Shown: piece by piece, positions 7,721-14,893 of the stretch | How the letters are laid out: each line of letters opens with the position of its first letter | Position numbering within the stretch: position 1 is the first letter of the stretch | Source of the DNA: Nautiliaceae bacterium | Lineage (GTDB): Bacteria > Campylobacterota > Campylobacteria > Campylobacterales > Nautiliaceae | Assembly (NCBI GenBank): GCA_027063075.1 | Contig: JAMOSM010000036.1 | Coordinates: 1-16,044 of the forward strand | Reading direction: 5' to 3' | DNA: 16,044 bases | Translations under genes and position numbers: made by a program | Notes under the pieces: generated by a model | The model's input: the letters and a program-made list of their open reading frames with translations, nothing else | Told to the model about the DNA's origin: nothing | The model's database searches: none

Positions 7721-8366
7721 AAGGAAATGCAAAAACACCCCCCGGACACTGTTTAACCCCAACCATAGCAGGAGCATTGTTAATAAGCTCTTCTAAATCA
7801 AGTTTAGTAGGGTCACCTTTTAAATTTAGCCTAATTTCAGTAATATAAACCTGTCCGTTTTTTCTTTCACATACAAGCTGAAATTTCCTTCTGTTTTTAT
7901 CTCCAAACACGCCGCCAAATACAAACCTTATTCTTTGTAAAGAGACATATTGTCCCATATGCATTCTTACAAAACTTAAAAACTGTGTTTCATTAAACTG
8001 CTGAGTGAGTTTAATAGCCGTTAGAAAATATGTCTCAGGGTCTGTTCCAAAACATGTTCCGTGCTTTTTCCATTCGTGTTTTGCAAGATAATCAGCCGCA
8101 GGCATATACTTTTTAAGAACTTTCCATAATATAGGAGAGAGCTTAAATTTATAACTTACGTGACAATAGTTTTTTTTCTTAGGCCAAAGACCGTGTAATA
8201 CAAAATGTGATAAAGAATAATCACCCGGTTTTCTCATAAGACACGCTTTATCTTTTGGATGAACCTTGCAATAACTGTTTTCCCAACTAAGTGCTAAAAT
8301 ATTTTCTGTAGAAACAGCAAAAAGCAAACTGCCTAAAAGCATTAAAAGTGCTAAAAGTTTTTTCAT
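7719..8366 (-). CDS. Secreted RNase T2-family ribonuclease
   Basis: 215 residues. A signal peptide is clear: MKK, then a leucine-rich core to about residue 16, with likely cleavage near residue 18, so the enzyme should act in the periplasm. Both catalytic segments of the family are present: CAS1 as FVLHGLWP with His58, and CAS2 as KHEWKKHGTC with His97, Glu98 and His102. Several cysteines (33, 42, 68, 105, later ones near the C-terminus) could form disulfides. RNase T2 enzymes cut single-stranded RNA through 2',3'-cyclic phosphates; the E. coli RNase I is the best known bacterial example. A periplasmic role in using external RNA for phosphate or nucleosides is inference. ATG at 8366 has AAGGAG upstream and overlaps the yigZ-like stop by 4 bp. 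It is the last gene of the leftward operon. Confidence 0.93.
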   Translation of the reverse strand: MKKLLALLMLLGSLLFAVSTENILALSWENSYCKVHPKDKACLMRKPGDYSLSHFVLHGLWPKKKNYCHVSYKFKLSPILWKVLKKYMPAADYLAKHEWKKHGTCFGTDPETYFLTAIKLTQQFNETQFLSFVRMHMGQYVSLQRIRFVFGGVFGDKNRRKFQLVCERKNGQVYITEIRLNLKGDPTKLDLEELINNAPAMVGVKQCPGGVFAFP

Positions 8367-8917
8367 AAAATCTCCTTAATTTTTTGAATTTTATCATTTT
8401 TATCTCTGATTAAATACCTAATCCCTTTTTCACCAAACCCTCTATCAACTACAAATATTTCAAACTTTTTAAGCAAATATTCAATTTCCCTTGTTTTACT
8501 ATACTCAACTTCAAATCCAAATTCAAACACAGGGGCATAATCAATTAAATCCGCATTCTTAACAACTTCATTTGCCACATCACTGTAAGCCTTCACAAGA
8601 CCACCAACTCCTAATAAAACTCCTCCGAAATATCTAATAGTAATAATTCCTACATTAATTAAATTGTGTCCCTGCAAAACTTTTAAAGTAGGCTTTCCAC
8701 TGCTTCCCCTTGGCTCACCATCATCACTTGAACCTTCTACAATCTGATTATTTTCATTTAAATATCTAAAAGCCGTTACAAAATGATTTGCTTTTAAATG
8801 TCTTTTTTTAAACTCTTTTAAAGTATCCTCAAAAGAGGAAAAAGGAAGCAAAAAAGAATGAAACTTAGACCTTTTAACTTCAATGGTAGAAGCAAAAAGT
8901 TTATTAACCGTTTTCAT
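8363..8917 (-). CDS. YigZ/IMPACT family protein (UPF0029)
   Basis: 184 residues from ATG at 8917. The IMPACT/YigZ N-terminal domain shows its hallmark SDDGEPRGSSGKP at about 64-76, preceded by KANHFVTAFR and followed by IRYFGGVLLGVGGLVKAY. A shorter C-terminal domain of ferredoxin-like type follows. Family members bind RNA or ribosomes, and the eukaryotic IMPACT inhibits Gcn2, but the bacterial role is poorly defined. A TTG codon three bases upstream (8920) would add one residue; I prefer the ATG because the prs stop TGA and this ATG share one base (TGATG), a common coupling arrangement. No strong ribosome binding site precedes it, consistent with coupling. Its end overlaps the RNase T2 start by 4 bp. 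Confidence 0.9.
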   Translation of the reverse strand: MKTVNKLFASTIEVKRSKFHSFLLPFSSFEDTLKEFKKRHLKANHFVTAFRYLNENNQIVEGSSDDGEPRGSSGKPTLKVLQGHNLINVGIITIRYFGGVLLGVGGLVKAYSDVANEVVKNADLIDYAPVFEFGFEVEYSKTREIEYLLKKFEIFVVDRGFGEKGIRYLIRDKNDKIQKIKEIL

Positions 8918-9843
8918 CAATCAAAAAGCTTGTTGATACTTTCGTTATATACAATTCTTCTTATAACTTCTGCAAAAAGTTTTCCGGTTTTAAGCACTTT
9001 TATTTTTTTACACTCTTTATTAAAAGGAATTGTATCTGTTATTATAAGCTCTTCTAAAACAGAATTTTTAATTCTATCAATTGCAGGTCCGCTAAGTACG
9101 CCGTGAGTTGCAAAAGCCCTGACACTTGCAGCACCCTTTTCTTTAAGAGCCGCCGCAGCTTTTACCATAGTACCCGCAGTATCTACCATATCGTCAATTA
9201 GAATTACATCTTTTCCTTTAACATCACCGATTATATTCATAACTTCACTAACATTTGCTTTTTCTCTTCTTTTATCTACAATTACCATATCAAGACCAAG
9301 TTTAGATGCAAAATATCTTGCCCTTGCAACTCCTCCGATATCTGGAGATGCGATAATTGGATTTTTTAATCTTTTTTCTTTAAAATAATCAAAAAACAGA
9401 ATACTTCCATAAAGATTATCCACAGGAATGTCAAAAAAACCTTGAATTTGTCCGGCATGTAAATCAAGGGTTACAACCCTGTCAATTCCAGCCTTTTCCA
9501 TCATATTAGCAACAAGTTTTGCAGTAATAGGCACCCTTGGAGCTGCTTTTCTATCTTGTCTTGCATATCCAAAATATGGAACAACAGCTGTTATGCTTTT
9601 AGCACTTGCTCTTCTCATGGCATCTGTAATAATTAAAAGTTCCATTAAATTATCGTTTGTAGGAGCACAAGTAGGTTGTATTATAAAACAATCAACCCCT
9701 CTTACACTCTCTCCAATTTGAACATTAATTTCACCATCGCTAAATCTATTAACGGTAATTTTGCTAAGAGGTCTATCTAAATAATAAGAGATATCTTCAG
9801 CTACCTTTGGATTTGCAGTACCGCTAAAAAGTTTAAATTTCAT
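8917..9843 (-). CDS. prs: Ribose-phosphate pyrophosphokinase (PRPP synthetase)
   Basis: 308 residues, normal for class I enzymes. It makes 5-phosphoribosyl 1-pyrophosphate from ribose 5-phosphate and ATP for nucleotide, histidine, tryptophan and NAD synthesis. Visible motifs are RFSDGEINVQI, the flexible loop YFGYARQDRK, LDLHAGQIQGFF, the catalytic region PDIGGVARAR and VDKRR, and the PRPP loop VILIDDMVDTAGTM (about 213-226). ATG at 9843 has AAGGAGT five bases upstream, which itself lies inside the last codons of the small gene before it (11-bp overlap). It is followed directly by the YigZ-like gene. A phosphoribosyltransferase-like protein in the opposite operon would use its product, but the two are not linked in transcription. 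Confidence 0.97.
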   Translation of the reverse strand: MKFKLFSGTANPKVAEDISYYLDRPLSKITVNRFSDGEINVQIGESVRGVDCFIIQPTCAPTNDNLMELLIITDAMRRASAKSITAVVPYFGYARQDRKAAPRVPITAKLVANMMEKAGIDRVVTLDLHAGQIQGFFDIPVDNLYGSILFFDYFKEKRLKNPIIASPDIGGVARARYFASKLGLDMVIVDKRREKANVSEVMNIIGDVKGKDVILIDDMVDTAGTMVKAAAALKEKGAASVRAFATHGVLSGPAIDRIKNSVLEELIITDTIPFNKECKKIKVLKTGKLFAEVIRRIVYNESINKLFD

Positions 9844-10141
9844 TTTGACTCCTTAATATTTTTAATGCTTCTAATGCTTCTTTTTTGGTTGCTATATTTA
9901 AAATATCCTCTTCTAAATCCTTTGGAACAAAAAACCAAACAGGATAACCTCTTGCAGTAGGATAACCTTTATCATTATTATTGTCTCTATCTCCATTCCA
10001 CCTCATTCCAATTCTATTTCTTTTACTTTCTGGATCATAAACTATTGCTATACTAAAAGAATATCCTTGATATGTACATGTGCAAATAACTTTTTTAACT
10101 TCCGTTCCTTGTGGATGTTCTACTTTATTAGGATCAACCAT
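9833..10141 (-). CDS. Small protein of unknown function preceding prs
   Basis: 102 residues that I do not recognise. It is soluble and polar, with no signal peptide or membrane helix. The N-terminal half carries a short ICTCTYQG segment with two cysteines, then a probable beta-rich stretch. The centre is rich in Asn, Asp, Gly and Arg (WNGDRDNNNDKGYPTARGYP, about 49-68), followed by PVWFFVPKD and an amphipathic C-terminal helix (about 75-98). A strong AAGGAG six bases before the ATG and an 11-bp overlap with prs support a real, translated gene. The codon choice is like that of its neighbours. It may have its own promoter in the 44-bp gap behind mnmA. A function in nucleotide metabolism would be guesswork based on position only. 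Confidence 0.8.
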   Translation of the reverse strand: MVDPNKVEHPQGTEVKKVICTCTYQGYSFSIAIVYDPESKRNRIGMRWNGDRDNNNDKGYPTARGYPVWFFVPKDLEEDILNIATKKEALEALKILRSQNEI

Positions 10142-10167
10142 TAACTCTCCTTTATTTTGTTAATAAA

Positions 10168-10173
10168 ATATTA
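10168..10173 (-). promoter_or_regulatory. Possible -10 element for the small gene and prs
   Basis: In the 44-bp gap between mnmA and the small gene the minus strand reads TTTGGTAATAT, which resembles the epsilonproteobacterial TTTGnTATAAT-like -10 region. It would give a leader of about 20 bases. In such AT-rich sequence this is weak evidence, but it is the widest gap in the leftward gene train and a sensible place for an internal promoter. Confidence 0.3.
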
Positions 10174-10185
10174 CCAAATTTATTT

Positions 10186-11205
10186 CTATTTCGCTCCCCT
10201 TATCCAGCCTCCTCCAAGGAGCTTCTCCCCATCATAAAAAACACAAGCTTGACCTTTTGCAACACCTATTGGCTTTTGTTTAAAATTAACTACAGCTTTA
10301 GACTTACTTTCCATTTTAACAACTGCGGGAAGTTTTGGAGCTTTATATCTAACCTTTGCCTCACACTCAAATACTTTCCCATCAATAAAGAGATTTACTC
10401 CTTTTAAAAAAACCTGTTTTCTCTCAAGTTCTTCTTTATCTCCAACAATAAGAATATTTTTTTTAGCATCAATTCCTAAAACATACTGAGGCTTATGTGA
10501 CTTAAAAAGTCTAAAACCTTTTCTCTGTCCTATTGTATAAAAAGCATAACCTTTATGAGTACCTATTTTTTTCCCTCTTTTATCAACAACACACCCAGGA
10601 ATTTCAGGATTAAAATGATTTTTTAAAACATCAATATATGTGGTTTCAATAAAGCAGATATCTTGGGATTCTTTTTGAGAGGCAAATTCCTCAAGCCCTA
10701 TTTCTTTAGCAATTTCTTTAATTTCTTCTTTTGAATATTCTCCTAAAGGAAACAAAATTTTTGGTAAAACCTCTTTTTTTATTCCAAACAGAAAGTAACT
10801 CTGGTCTTTACTTTTATCTTTTGCCTCATATAAAAATTTACCATCGCATCTTACATAATGCCCCGTTGCCGCTTTTTGACAACTGTATTTTTCCAAAAAC
10901 TGCATAAAAATCCCAAATTTAATATGAGTGTTACACATAGCGCAAGGGTTTGGAGTAGCCCCTTCTTTATAACTTTCCACAAAATAATCATATACTTTTT
11001 TTCTAAATTCATCTTCTACATCTTCAATATAGTATTTAAAACCTATTAATTTACTGAGTTTATCGATTTTTGATAAATTTTCTTTATGATTTACACCTTT
11101 GTGCATTTTCATATAAAGTCCAATTACCTCAAAACCTTGCTTTTTTAAAAGATATGTAGTTACCGCACTATCAACCCCTCCGCTTATTCCTACTAATATT
11201 CTCAA
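10186..11205 (-). CDS. mnmA: tRNA-specific 2-thiouridylase MnmA
   Basis: 339 residues. MnmA puts sulfur on position 2 of wobble uridine 34 in tRNA for Lys, Glu and Gln, using ATP to activate the base. The PP-loop SGGVDS is at 8-13; the catalytic cysteine C88 is in NPCAMCN and the second, C184, in SQDICFI. TGHYVR and the C-terminal beta-barrel region (KVRYKAP, GVAKGQACVFYDGEKLLGGGWI) are all present. The length is slightly shorter than the roughly 360-370 residues of E. coli-type enzymes. The start is TTG at 11205; AGGAG five bases upstream and the family's hydrophobic first strand fix it. It lies 22 bp after the MNT-type gene and in the same operon as ttcA, so two tRNA-thiolation enzymes share one transcript. 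Confidence 0.96.
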   Translation of the reverse strand: MRILVGISGGVDSAVTTYLLKKQGFEVIGLYMKMHKGVNHKENLSKIDKLSKLIGFKYYIEDVEDEFRKKVYDYFVESYKEGATPNPCAMCNTHIKFGIFMQFLEKYSCQKAATGHYVRCDGKFLYEAKDKSKDQSYFLFGIKKEVLPKILFPLGEYSKEEIKEIAKEIGLEEFASQKESQDICFIETTYIDVLKNHFNPEIPGCVVDKRGKKIGTHKGYAFYTIGQRKGFRLFKSHKPQYVLGIDAKKNILIVGDKEELERKQVFLKGVNLFIDGKVFECEAKVRYKAPKLPAVVKMESKSKAVVNFKQKPIGVAKGQACVFYDGEKLLGGGWIRGAK

Positions 11206-11227
11206 CTTTTCTCCTCTAAGTTTTTTA

Positions 11228-11512
11228 TCAAAGCTCTATTCCTTCTTTCAAAGCAACCTGCTCTATACTTCTGTTTTTGTCTTTGCTTAACACTATATAA
11301 ATTTGCTGCTCTCCAAGTCTTTCTTGAAGTTCTATCCAAAATCTTACTTTTTTCTCATAAGTTGGTTCTTGCGTAATTACATACAAATCTATATCTTCAC
11401 CTTTTTTATCATCATAAACCCGACTTCCAAAAAGAATTACTTTTACACTATCACCAAAAACCTCTTTTGCAGCTTTTTTAATAACTTCTATTTCCCAGAT
11501 ACTTAATCTCAT
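11228..11512 (-). CDS. Small MNT-type nucleotidyltransferase
   Basis: 94 residues from ATG at 11512. The minimal nucleotidyltransferase signature is present: LFGSRVYDD (GSR of the GS[RA] loop at about 30-32), then DIDLYV with the metal-binding D-x-D at about 41-43. A longer reading from an upstream ATG (11545) would add 11 residues, but AAAGGAGC lies about eight bases before the internal ATG, which overlaps the ttcA stop as ATGA, so the shorter form is preferred. Such small MNT proteins usually pair with a HEPN protein as a toxin-antitoxin module, where the MNT partner AMPylates the toxin. No HEPN gene is next to it here: the neighbours are ttcA and mnmA. The target is unknown. Confidence 0.85.
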   Translation of the reverse strand: MRLSIWEIEVIKKAAKEVFGDSVKVILFGSRVYDDKKGEDIDLYVITQEPTYEKKVRFWIELQERLGEQQIYIVLSKDKNRSIEQVALKEGIEL

Positions 11513-12303
11513 TTTAAAAGCTCCTTTACAAAAAAGGTATGACACTCTATATTTTCAAAAGCACTCTCAAGGCGTTGGAAAAGCTTTGGCTCATCCTCTT
11601 CCATTTCTCTTAGCCATCTTTTAATCTTTGCCCTTGCATAAGGGGTTTTAACCCCCTCAGAATCTTTTAACGCAAGACAGCTCTCTTCCCCGTCAATTAT
11701 AGGAAAATCATTTTTCTCAGCCATATACTCAATCCATTTTTCCCTGACTTTTATCATAGGGCGAATTACTTTTATTCCATTCTCAGCAGTATAAATTGGC
11801 GGCATACTTTTCATCATTCCGTTATAAAACATACTCATAAAAAAAGTCTCAACCGCATCATCAAAATGATGTCCAAGTGCGAGTTTATTAAATCCAAGTT
11901 CTTTTGCTCTTGTATAAAGAGCCCCTCTTCTCATTCTCGCACAAAACCCGCAAGGAGAACTTCCAGGACGTTTTTTTTCATTCATAATTTCAAGTATAGG
12001 AGTGGAATAAATTTCATAATCAATATCAAATTTCTCACACCACTTTTTTAACGGCGTATAATCAATACCAGTCCCCGCATCAATTGTTACGGCTTTAAGC
12101 TCAAAAGAAAAAGGAGCAATAAGCTGCATTCTTTTAAGAACGTGTAACAAAACAAAACTGTCTTTCCCCCCGCTAAAAGCCACTAATACCTTATCTCCCG
12201 GTTTTATAAGTTCATATTTCCCCTGAACTCTTCCAACAAATTTTGTAACTTTTTTAGAAAAAAAGATATCCTTAATTGGATTAAATTTCTTCTCCATTGA
12301 CAA
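11509..12303 (-). CDS. ttcA: tRNA 2-thiocytidine synthase TtcA (TtcA/TtuA family)
   Basis: 264 residues. The enzyme thiolates cytidine 32 of certain tRNAs, with ATP activation and an Fe-S cluster. The PP-loop SGGKDS is at 44-49, and the CxxC pair is C118 and C121 (SSPCGFCARMRRG), followed by LALGHHFDDAVETFF, which fits TtcA better than TtuA, since TtuA carries extra zinc fingers that are absent here. Start choice: TTG at 12303 has AGGAAG five bases upstream, while ATG at 12297 would put that site 11 bases away, so I keep the TTG, with some doubt. It overlaps the end of the upstream gene by about 20 bp, and its stop overlaps the MNT gene by 4 bp. Confidence 0.9.
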   Translation of the reverse strand: MSMEKKFNPIKDIFFSKKVTKFVGRVQGKYELIKPGDKVLVAFSGGKDSFVLLHVLKRMQLIAPFSFELKAVTIDAGTGIDYTPLKKWCEKFDIDYEIYSTPILEIMNEKKRPGSSPCGFCARMRRGALYTRAKELGFNKLALGHHFDDAVETFFMSMFYNGMMKSMPPIYTAENGIKVIRPMIKVREKWIEYMAEKNDFPIIDGEESCLALKDSEGVKTPYARAKIKRWLREMEEDEPKLFQRLESAFENIECHTFFVKELLK

Positions 12304-13468
12304 AGAGTCTTCCTTTTTTAATTTCTAAATCTAAAACTAGATTTTTATCTTTTTTAGCAAAAGCAAACAAAAATGCAAACTCAGGAGCCTCATTCATTAA
12401 AAGTGTCGCAATCTCAGGAGTTGTTTCAAGATGTAACTTTAAATCTAAAAATGAAAAATCACTTTGCTGCATTTTTTCTAAAATATTAGAAGTAGGATAA
12501 AAAACAGCTTTAACATCTAATTTAAGATAACCTAAATCCCTGTTTTTAACAAAAATATGACTAATATTTAAATTAGCTAAAACGTTAAATCCTTTTTGCA
12601 AGATTTCTAAAGCCACTTTTTGTTTAGCACTTTCACTATCAGCATTTTCTAACTTTTTAATCATTTCGGCATCAACACCGTCTAAATCAAATTTTAAATT
12701 AAAACCACTCATTCTTAAAAGCGAAAAAATATCTGCATTTTTAATATCTATAGTTGTTATTACTTTTAACTTCTCAGAAAAATAAGCAATATTGTCAATA
12801 TTTACATTAAGAAGCGATAACTTAGAACTGTTAAGTGTTACAAAAAAATCAAATTTGTTTTTTTGAGAAAGGGTATTATTCTCTTTTTTATACACCGTTA
12901 AAAAGTTTTTAACCTCAAACATTATAGGCTGAGTCAATGAACCTAAAATTATATCTCTTATTTTTAAAGTGTTCTTTTTAGGATATAACAGCTCGCCTTC
13001 CACATCATCAAATAAAAATTTTGTATCTTCTAATACAATTTTATTATTGAAAACTTTATATTTATAAACTTTAAAATTAGGTGTAACCACCACAAATTTT
13101 ATTTTATCTTTTATAGCTTTATTCAAAATCTCTGTATCGTACTTATTTAAAAGTTCAATTTTTAAAACCTCTCCAAAAAATTTTACATCAGTTACAGGTA
13201 AATTTTTAAAAACTGTTTCCACTTTTAACACAATATCTTTAACATATCCTGTATTATCTATTTTTTTACCGGGAACAACAACTTCAAAAACCCTGTCGGT
13301 TTTTAAATAAGAGCTTTTATCTTCTATCTGAGAAATTTTATACCCTTCTTTTTTTAAAGACTCAAGCATTGAATCAAACTTCTTATTCATTAAAGCACTA
13401 AATACTAAAGGAGTAACCCCAATCATTATAATAAAACTTAAAACTACCGCTATTAACTTACTCTTCAT
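12281..13468 (-). CDS. Membrane-anchored periplasmic protein of unknown function
   Basis: 395 residues from ATG at 13468. One N-terminal hydrophobic segment (about 4-26, preceded by MKSK) serves as signal anchor; there is no lipobox cysteine. The rest is a long, mostly beta-strand domain rich in Lys, Asn, Phe and Leu (about 40-395), with an alpha-helical insertion near 265-290 (EMIKKLENADSESAKQK). The layout resembles DUF945/YdgA-like periplasmic proteins, but I see no diagnostic motif and give this only as a possibility. A TTG three bases upstream (13471) is rejected because AAAGGG is then too close; it is well spaced from the ATG. It overlaps the nucleosidase gene by 11 bp and ttcA by about 20 bp, so it is part of the operon. 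Composition does not differ from its neighbours. Confidence 0.75.
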   Translation of the reverse strand: MKSKLIAVVLSFIIMIGVTPLVFSALMNKKFDSMLESLKKEGYKISQIEDKSSYLKTDRVFEVVVPGKKIDNTGYVKDIVLKVETVFKNLPVTDVKFFGEVLKIELLNKYDTEILNKAIKDKIKFVVVTPNFKVYKYKVFNNKIVLEDTKFLFDDVEGELLYPKKNTLKIRDIILGSLTQPIMFEVKNFLTVYKKENNTLSQKNKFDFFVTLNSSKLSLLNVNIDNIAYFSEKLKVITTIDIKNADIFSLLRMSGFNLKFDLDGVDAEMIKKLENADSESAKQKVALEILQKGFNVLANLNISHIFVKNRDLGYLKLDVKAVFYPTSNILEKMQQSDFSFLDLKLHLETTPEIATLLMNEAPEFAFLFAFAKKDKNLVLDLEIKKGRLFVNGEEI

Positions 13469-14150
13469 CAATTCCCTTTAACATTTCTATTAAAAACTGC
13501 GCGCTTACTTTGCTTGATTCTTCTAAGAACTTATCAAAATCAACCCCAGCCCCCTCTTCTGCCGTATCGCTTATGGCTCTTAACATAAAAAAAGGAACAT
13601 CAAAAGTCCATGTAACACATCCAACAGCTCCGCCTTCCATCTCAATAGCCACTGCATTAAAAGTCTTTTTTATCCAATCTTTTTTCTCTTTTGAATGAAT
13701 AAACTGATCTCCTGAAGCAATAATGCCCTCTTTTAGTTTTATCCCGAGTCTCTCTGCCACTTTTTTAGCAACCGAATTTAAATTTTCATCACATTCAAAA
13801 TATACTTTTGATTCTGGAATAAACCCCGGATCATATCCAAATACCGTTAAATCCACATCATGCTGACAGGTTTTTGTAGCTATTACTAAATCCCCTATTT
13901 TCAAATCTGCATCAACTGCTCCAGCAACACCGCTAAAAAGTATCTTCTTTGCTCCAAATTTTTCTATCATAATAGTTGCCGTCGTTGCCGAATTTACTTT
14001 TCCTATCTTACTGTAAGCCAAAATCAGATTTTTATTTTGAAATTTAGCTTTATAAAATCTATTTCTTGCATATTCAATTATTTCAGTTACTTCCACTTTT
14101 TCTAAAACCGGTTCAAGTTCCTCTCTCATTGCACAAAGTATGCCTATCAC
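13458..14150 (-). CDS. mtnN: 5'-methylthioadenosine / S-adenosylhomocysteine / aminofutalosine nucleosidase
   Basis: 230 residues, the usual MTAN size. It splits adenine from methylthioadenosine and S-adenosylhomocysteine. In Campylobacter and Helicobacter the same enzyme also acts on 6-amino-6-deoxyfutalosine (MqnB step) in menaquinone synthesis. Motifs: GILCAMREE with the general acid Glu11, FSGVAGAVD, HDVDLTVFGY, VAIEMEGGAVG with Met171 and Glu172 that bind the ribose, and the catalytic Asp195 in RAISDTAEE. The start is GTG at 14150; AAGGAA lies upstream, and GTG overlaps the previous stop as GTGA. A menaquinone methyltransferase gene at the head of the same gene train supports, but does not prove, the futalosine role. 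Confidence 0.94.
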   Translation of the reverse strand: MIGILCAMREELEPVLEKVEVTEIIEYARNRFYKAKFQNKNLILAYSKIGKVNSATTATIMIEKFGAKKILFSGVAGAVDADLKIGDLVIATKTCQHDVDLTVFGYDPGFIPESKVYFECDENLNSVAKKVAERLGIKLKEGIIASGDQFIHSKEKKDWIKKTFNAVAIEMEGGAVGCVTWTFDVPFFMLRAISDTAEEGAGVDFDKFLEESSKVSAQFLIEMLKGIDEE

Positions 14151-14893
14151 GATTCTTTCCTTAAAAAATATTTTTGTGTAAATGTCAAATGATGGCTAAG
14201 TTCACACTCAACTAAATCCTCATCAAAGTATTTAGCCTCAATTTCAATTTCGCCTTTTGGATTTATAACCTTGCTTTTGCCCCAAAAGCCAAGTCCATCT
14301 TCAAATCCAACACGGTTGCAAAAAGTAACATACCCGCCGCTTAAAATCGCAATATTTTTTAAAACAGCCTCCCACTGCTCTTCTATTAAAAGCTTACCGT
14401 CTTTAAATTCCCTTGCGGGAGATGCGGAAATAACAATTATTAAATCGGGTTTTTCTTTTGAAACAAACTCAATTGCATCTCCGCTAAAAACATCTTCGCA
14501 TATAAACATAACCGTTTTTCCAAACTTTGTCTCAAAACTTGAAAACCCTTTTCCTCTAAAGAAAAATCTTCCCTCTTCAAACACCCCGTATGTCGGAAGA
14601 TGAACTTTATTGTGCCTGTGGTATATATTTTTTCCAAGATACAAAGCCGAATTAAAAATGCGTCCGTCATCTTTTATTGCAGCTCCTAAGACCACATCTT
14701 TATCAAAATTGAGATTTCTAAAAAATCCCTCTTCAAATGAATCTTCAAGCAAAGCGTCTTTTACTTTGTATCCATTCATACTAAGTTCTGGAAAAATAAC
14801 CAAATCGGCATCTGTTTTTTCAATAAACTCTATATGTTTATCAAGATTATCGGGGCTTAATTTAGGTCTAATTTGAGCAAGGGCTATTTTCAT
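14147..14893 (-). CDS. Nitrilase-superfamily amidase, NAD synthetase glutaminase-like
   Basis: 248 residues. The Glu-Lys-Cys triad of carbon-nitrogen hydrolases is complete: Glu36 in FPELSMNGY, Lys96 in HNKVHLPTYGVFEEGRFF and Cys132 in ICEDVFSGD. The LPTYGVF(D/E)E-RFF and ICEDxF/W blocks are typical of the N-terminal glutaminase domain of glutamine-dependent NAD synthetase, but here the domain stands alone with no synthetase part. It may feed ammonia to a separate NadE, or hydrolyse another amide; both are inference. ATG at 14893 overlaps the fabD stop as ATGA and lacks a good ribosome binding site, so translation is probably coupled to fabD. The 4-bp overlap with the nucleosidase at the other end continues this pattern. 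Confidence 0.87.
   Translation of the reverse strand: MKIALAQIRPKLSPDNLDKHIEFIEKTDADLVIFPELSMNGYKVKDALLEDSFEEGFFRNLNFDKDVVLGAAIKDDGRIFNSALYLGKNIYHRHNKVHLPTYGVFEEGRFFFRGKGFSSFETKFGKTVMFICEDVFSGDAIEFVSKEKPDLIIVISASPAREFKDGKLLIEEQWEAVLKNIAILSGGYVTFCNRVGFEDGLGFWGKSKVINPKGEIEIEAKYFDEDLVECELSHHLTFTQKYFLRKES

Noticed and set aside
10154..10171. Inverted repeat TATTTT-N6-AAAATA before the small gene
   Set aside because: It is made only of A/T in the arms, is short, and such repeats are common by chance at this base composition; no U-tract or box supports a function.
11228..11512. HEPN-MNT toxin-antitoxin module
   Set aside because: No HEPN-type frame with an RxxxxH motif is next to the MNT gene; the flanking genes are clearly ttcA and mnmA.
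11513..11545. Eleven-residue N-terminal extension of the MNT protein
   Set aside because: It would be encoded inside the end of ttcA without a good ribosome binding site, while the ATG at 11512 has AAAGGAG at proper distance and an ATGA overlap with the ttcA stop.
14271..14876. Plus-strand open frames opposite the amidase gene
   Set aside because: Both are shadows of the minus-strand amidase, whose catalytic triad is intact; neither has a convincing start context.
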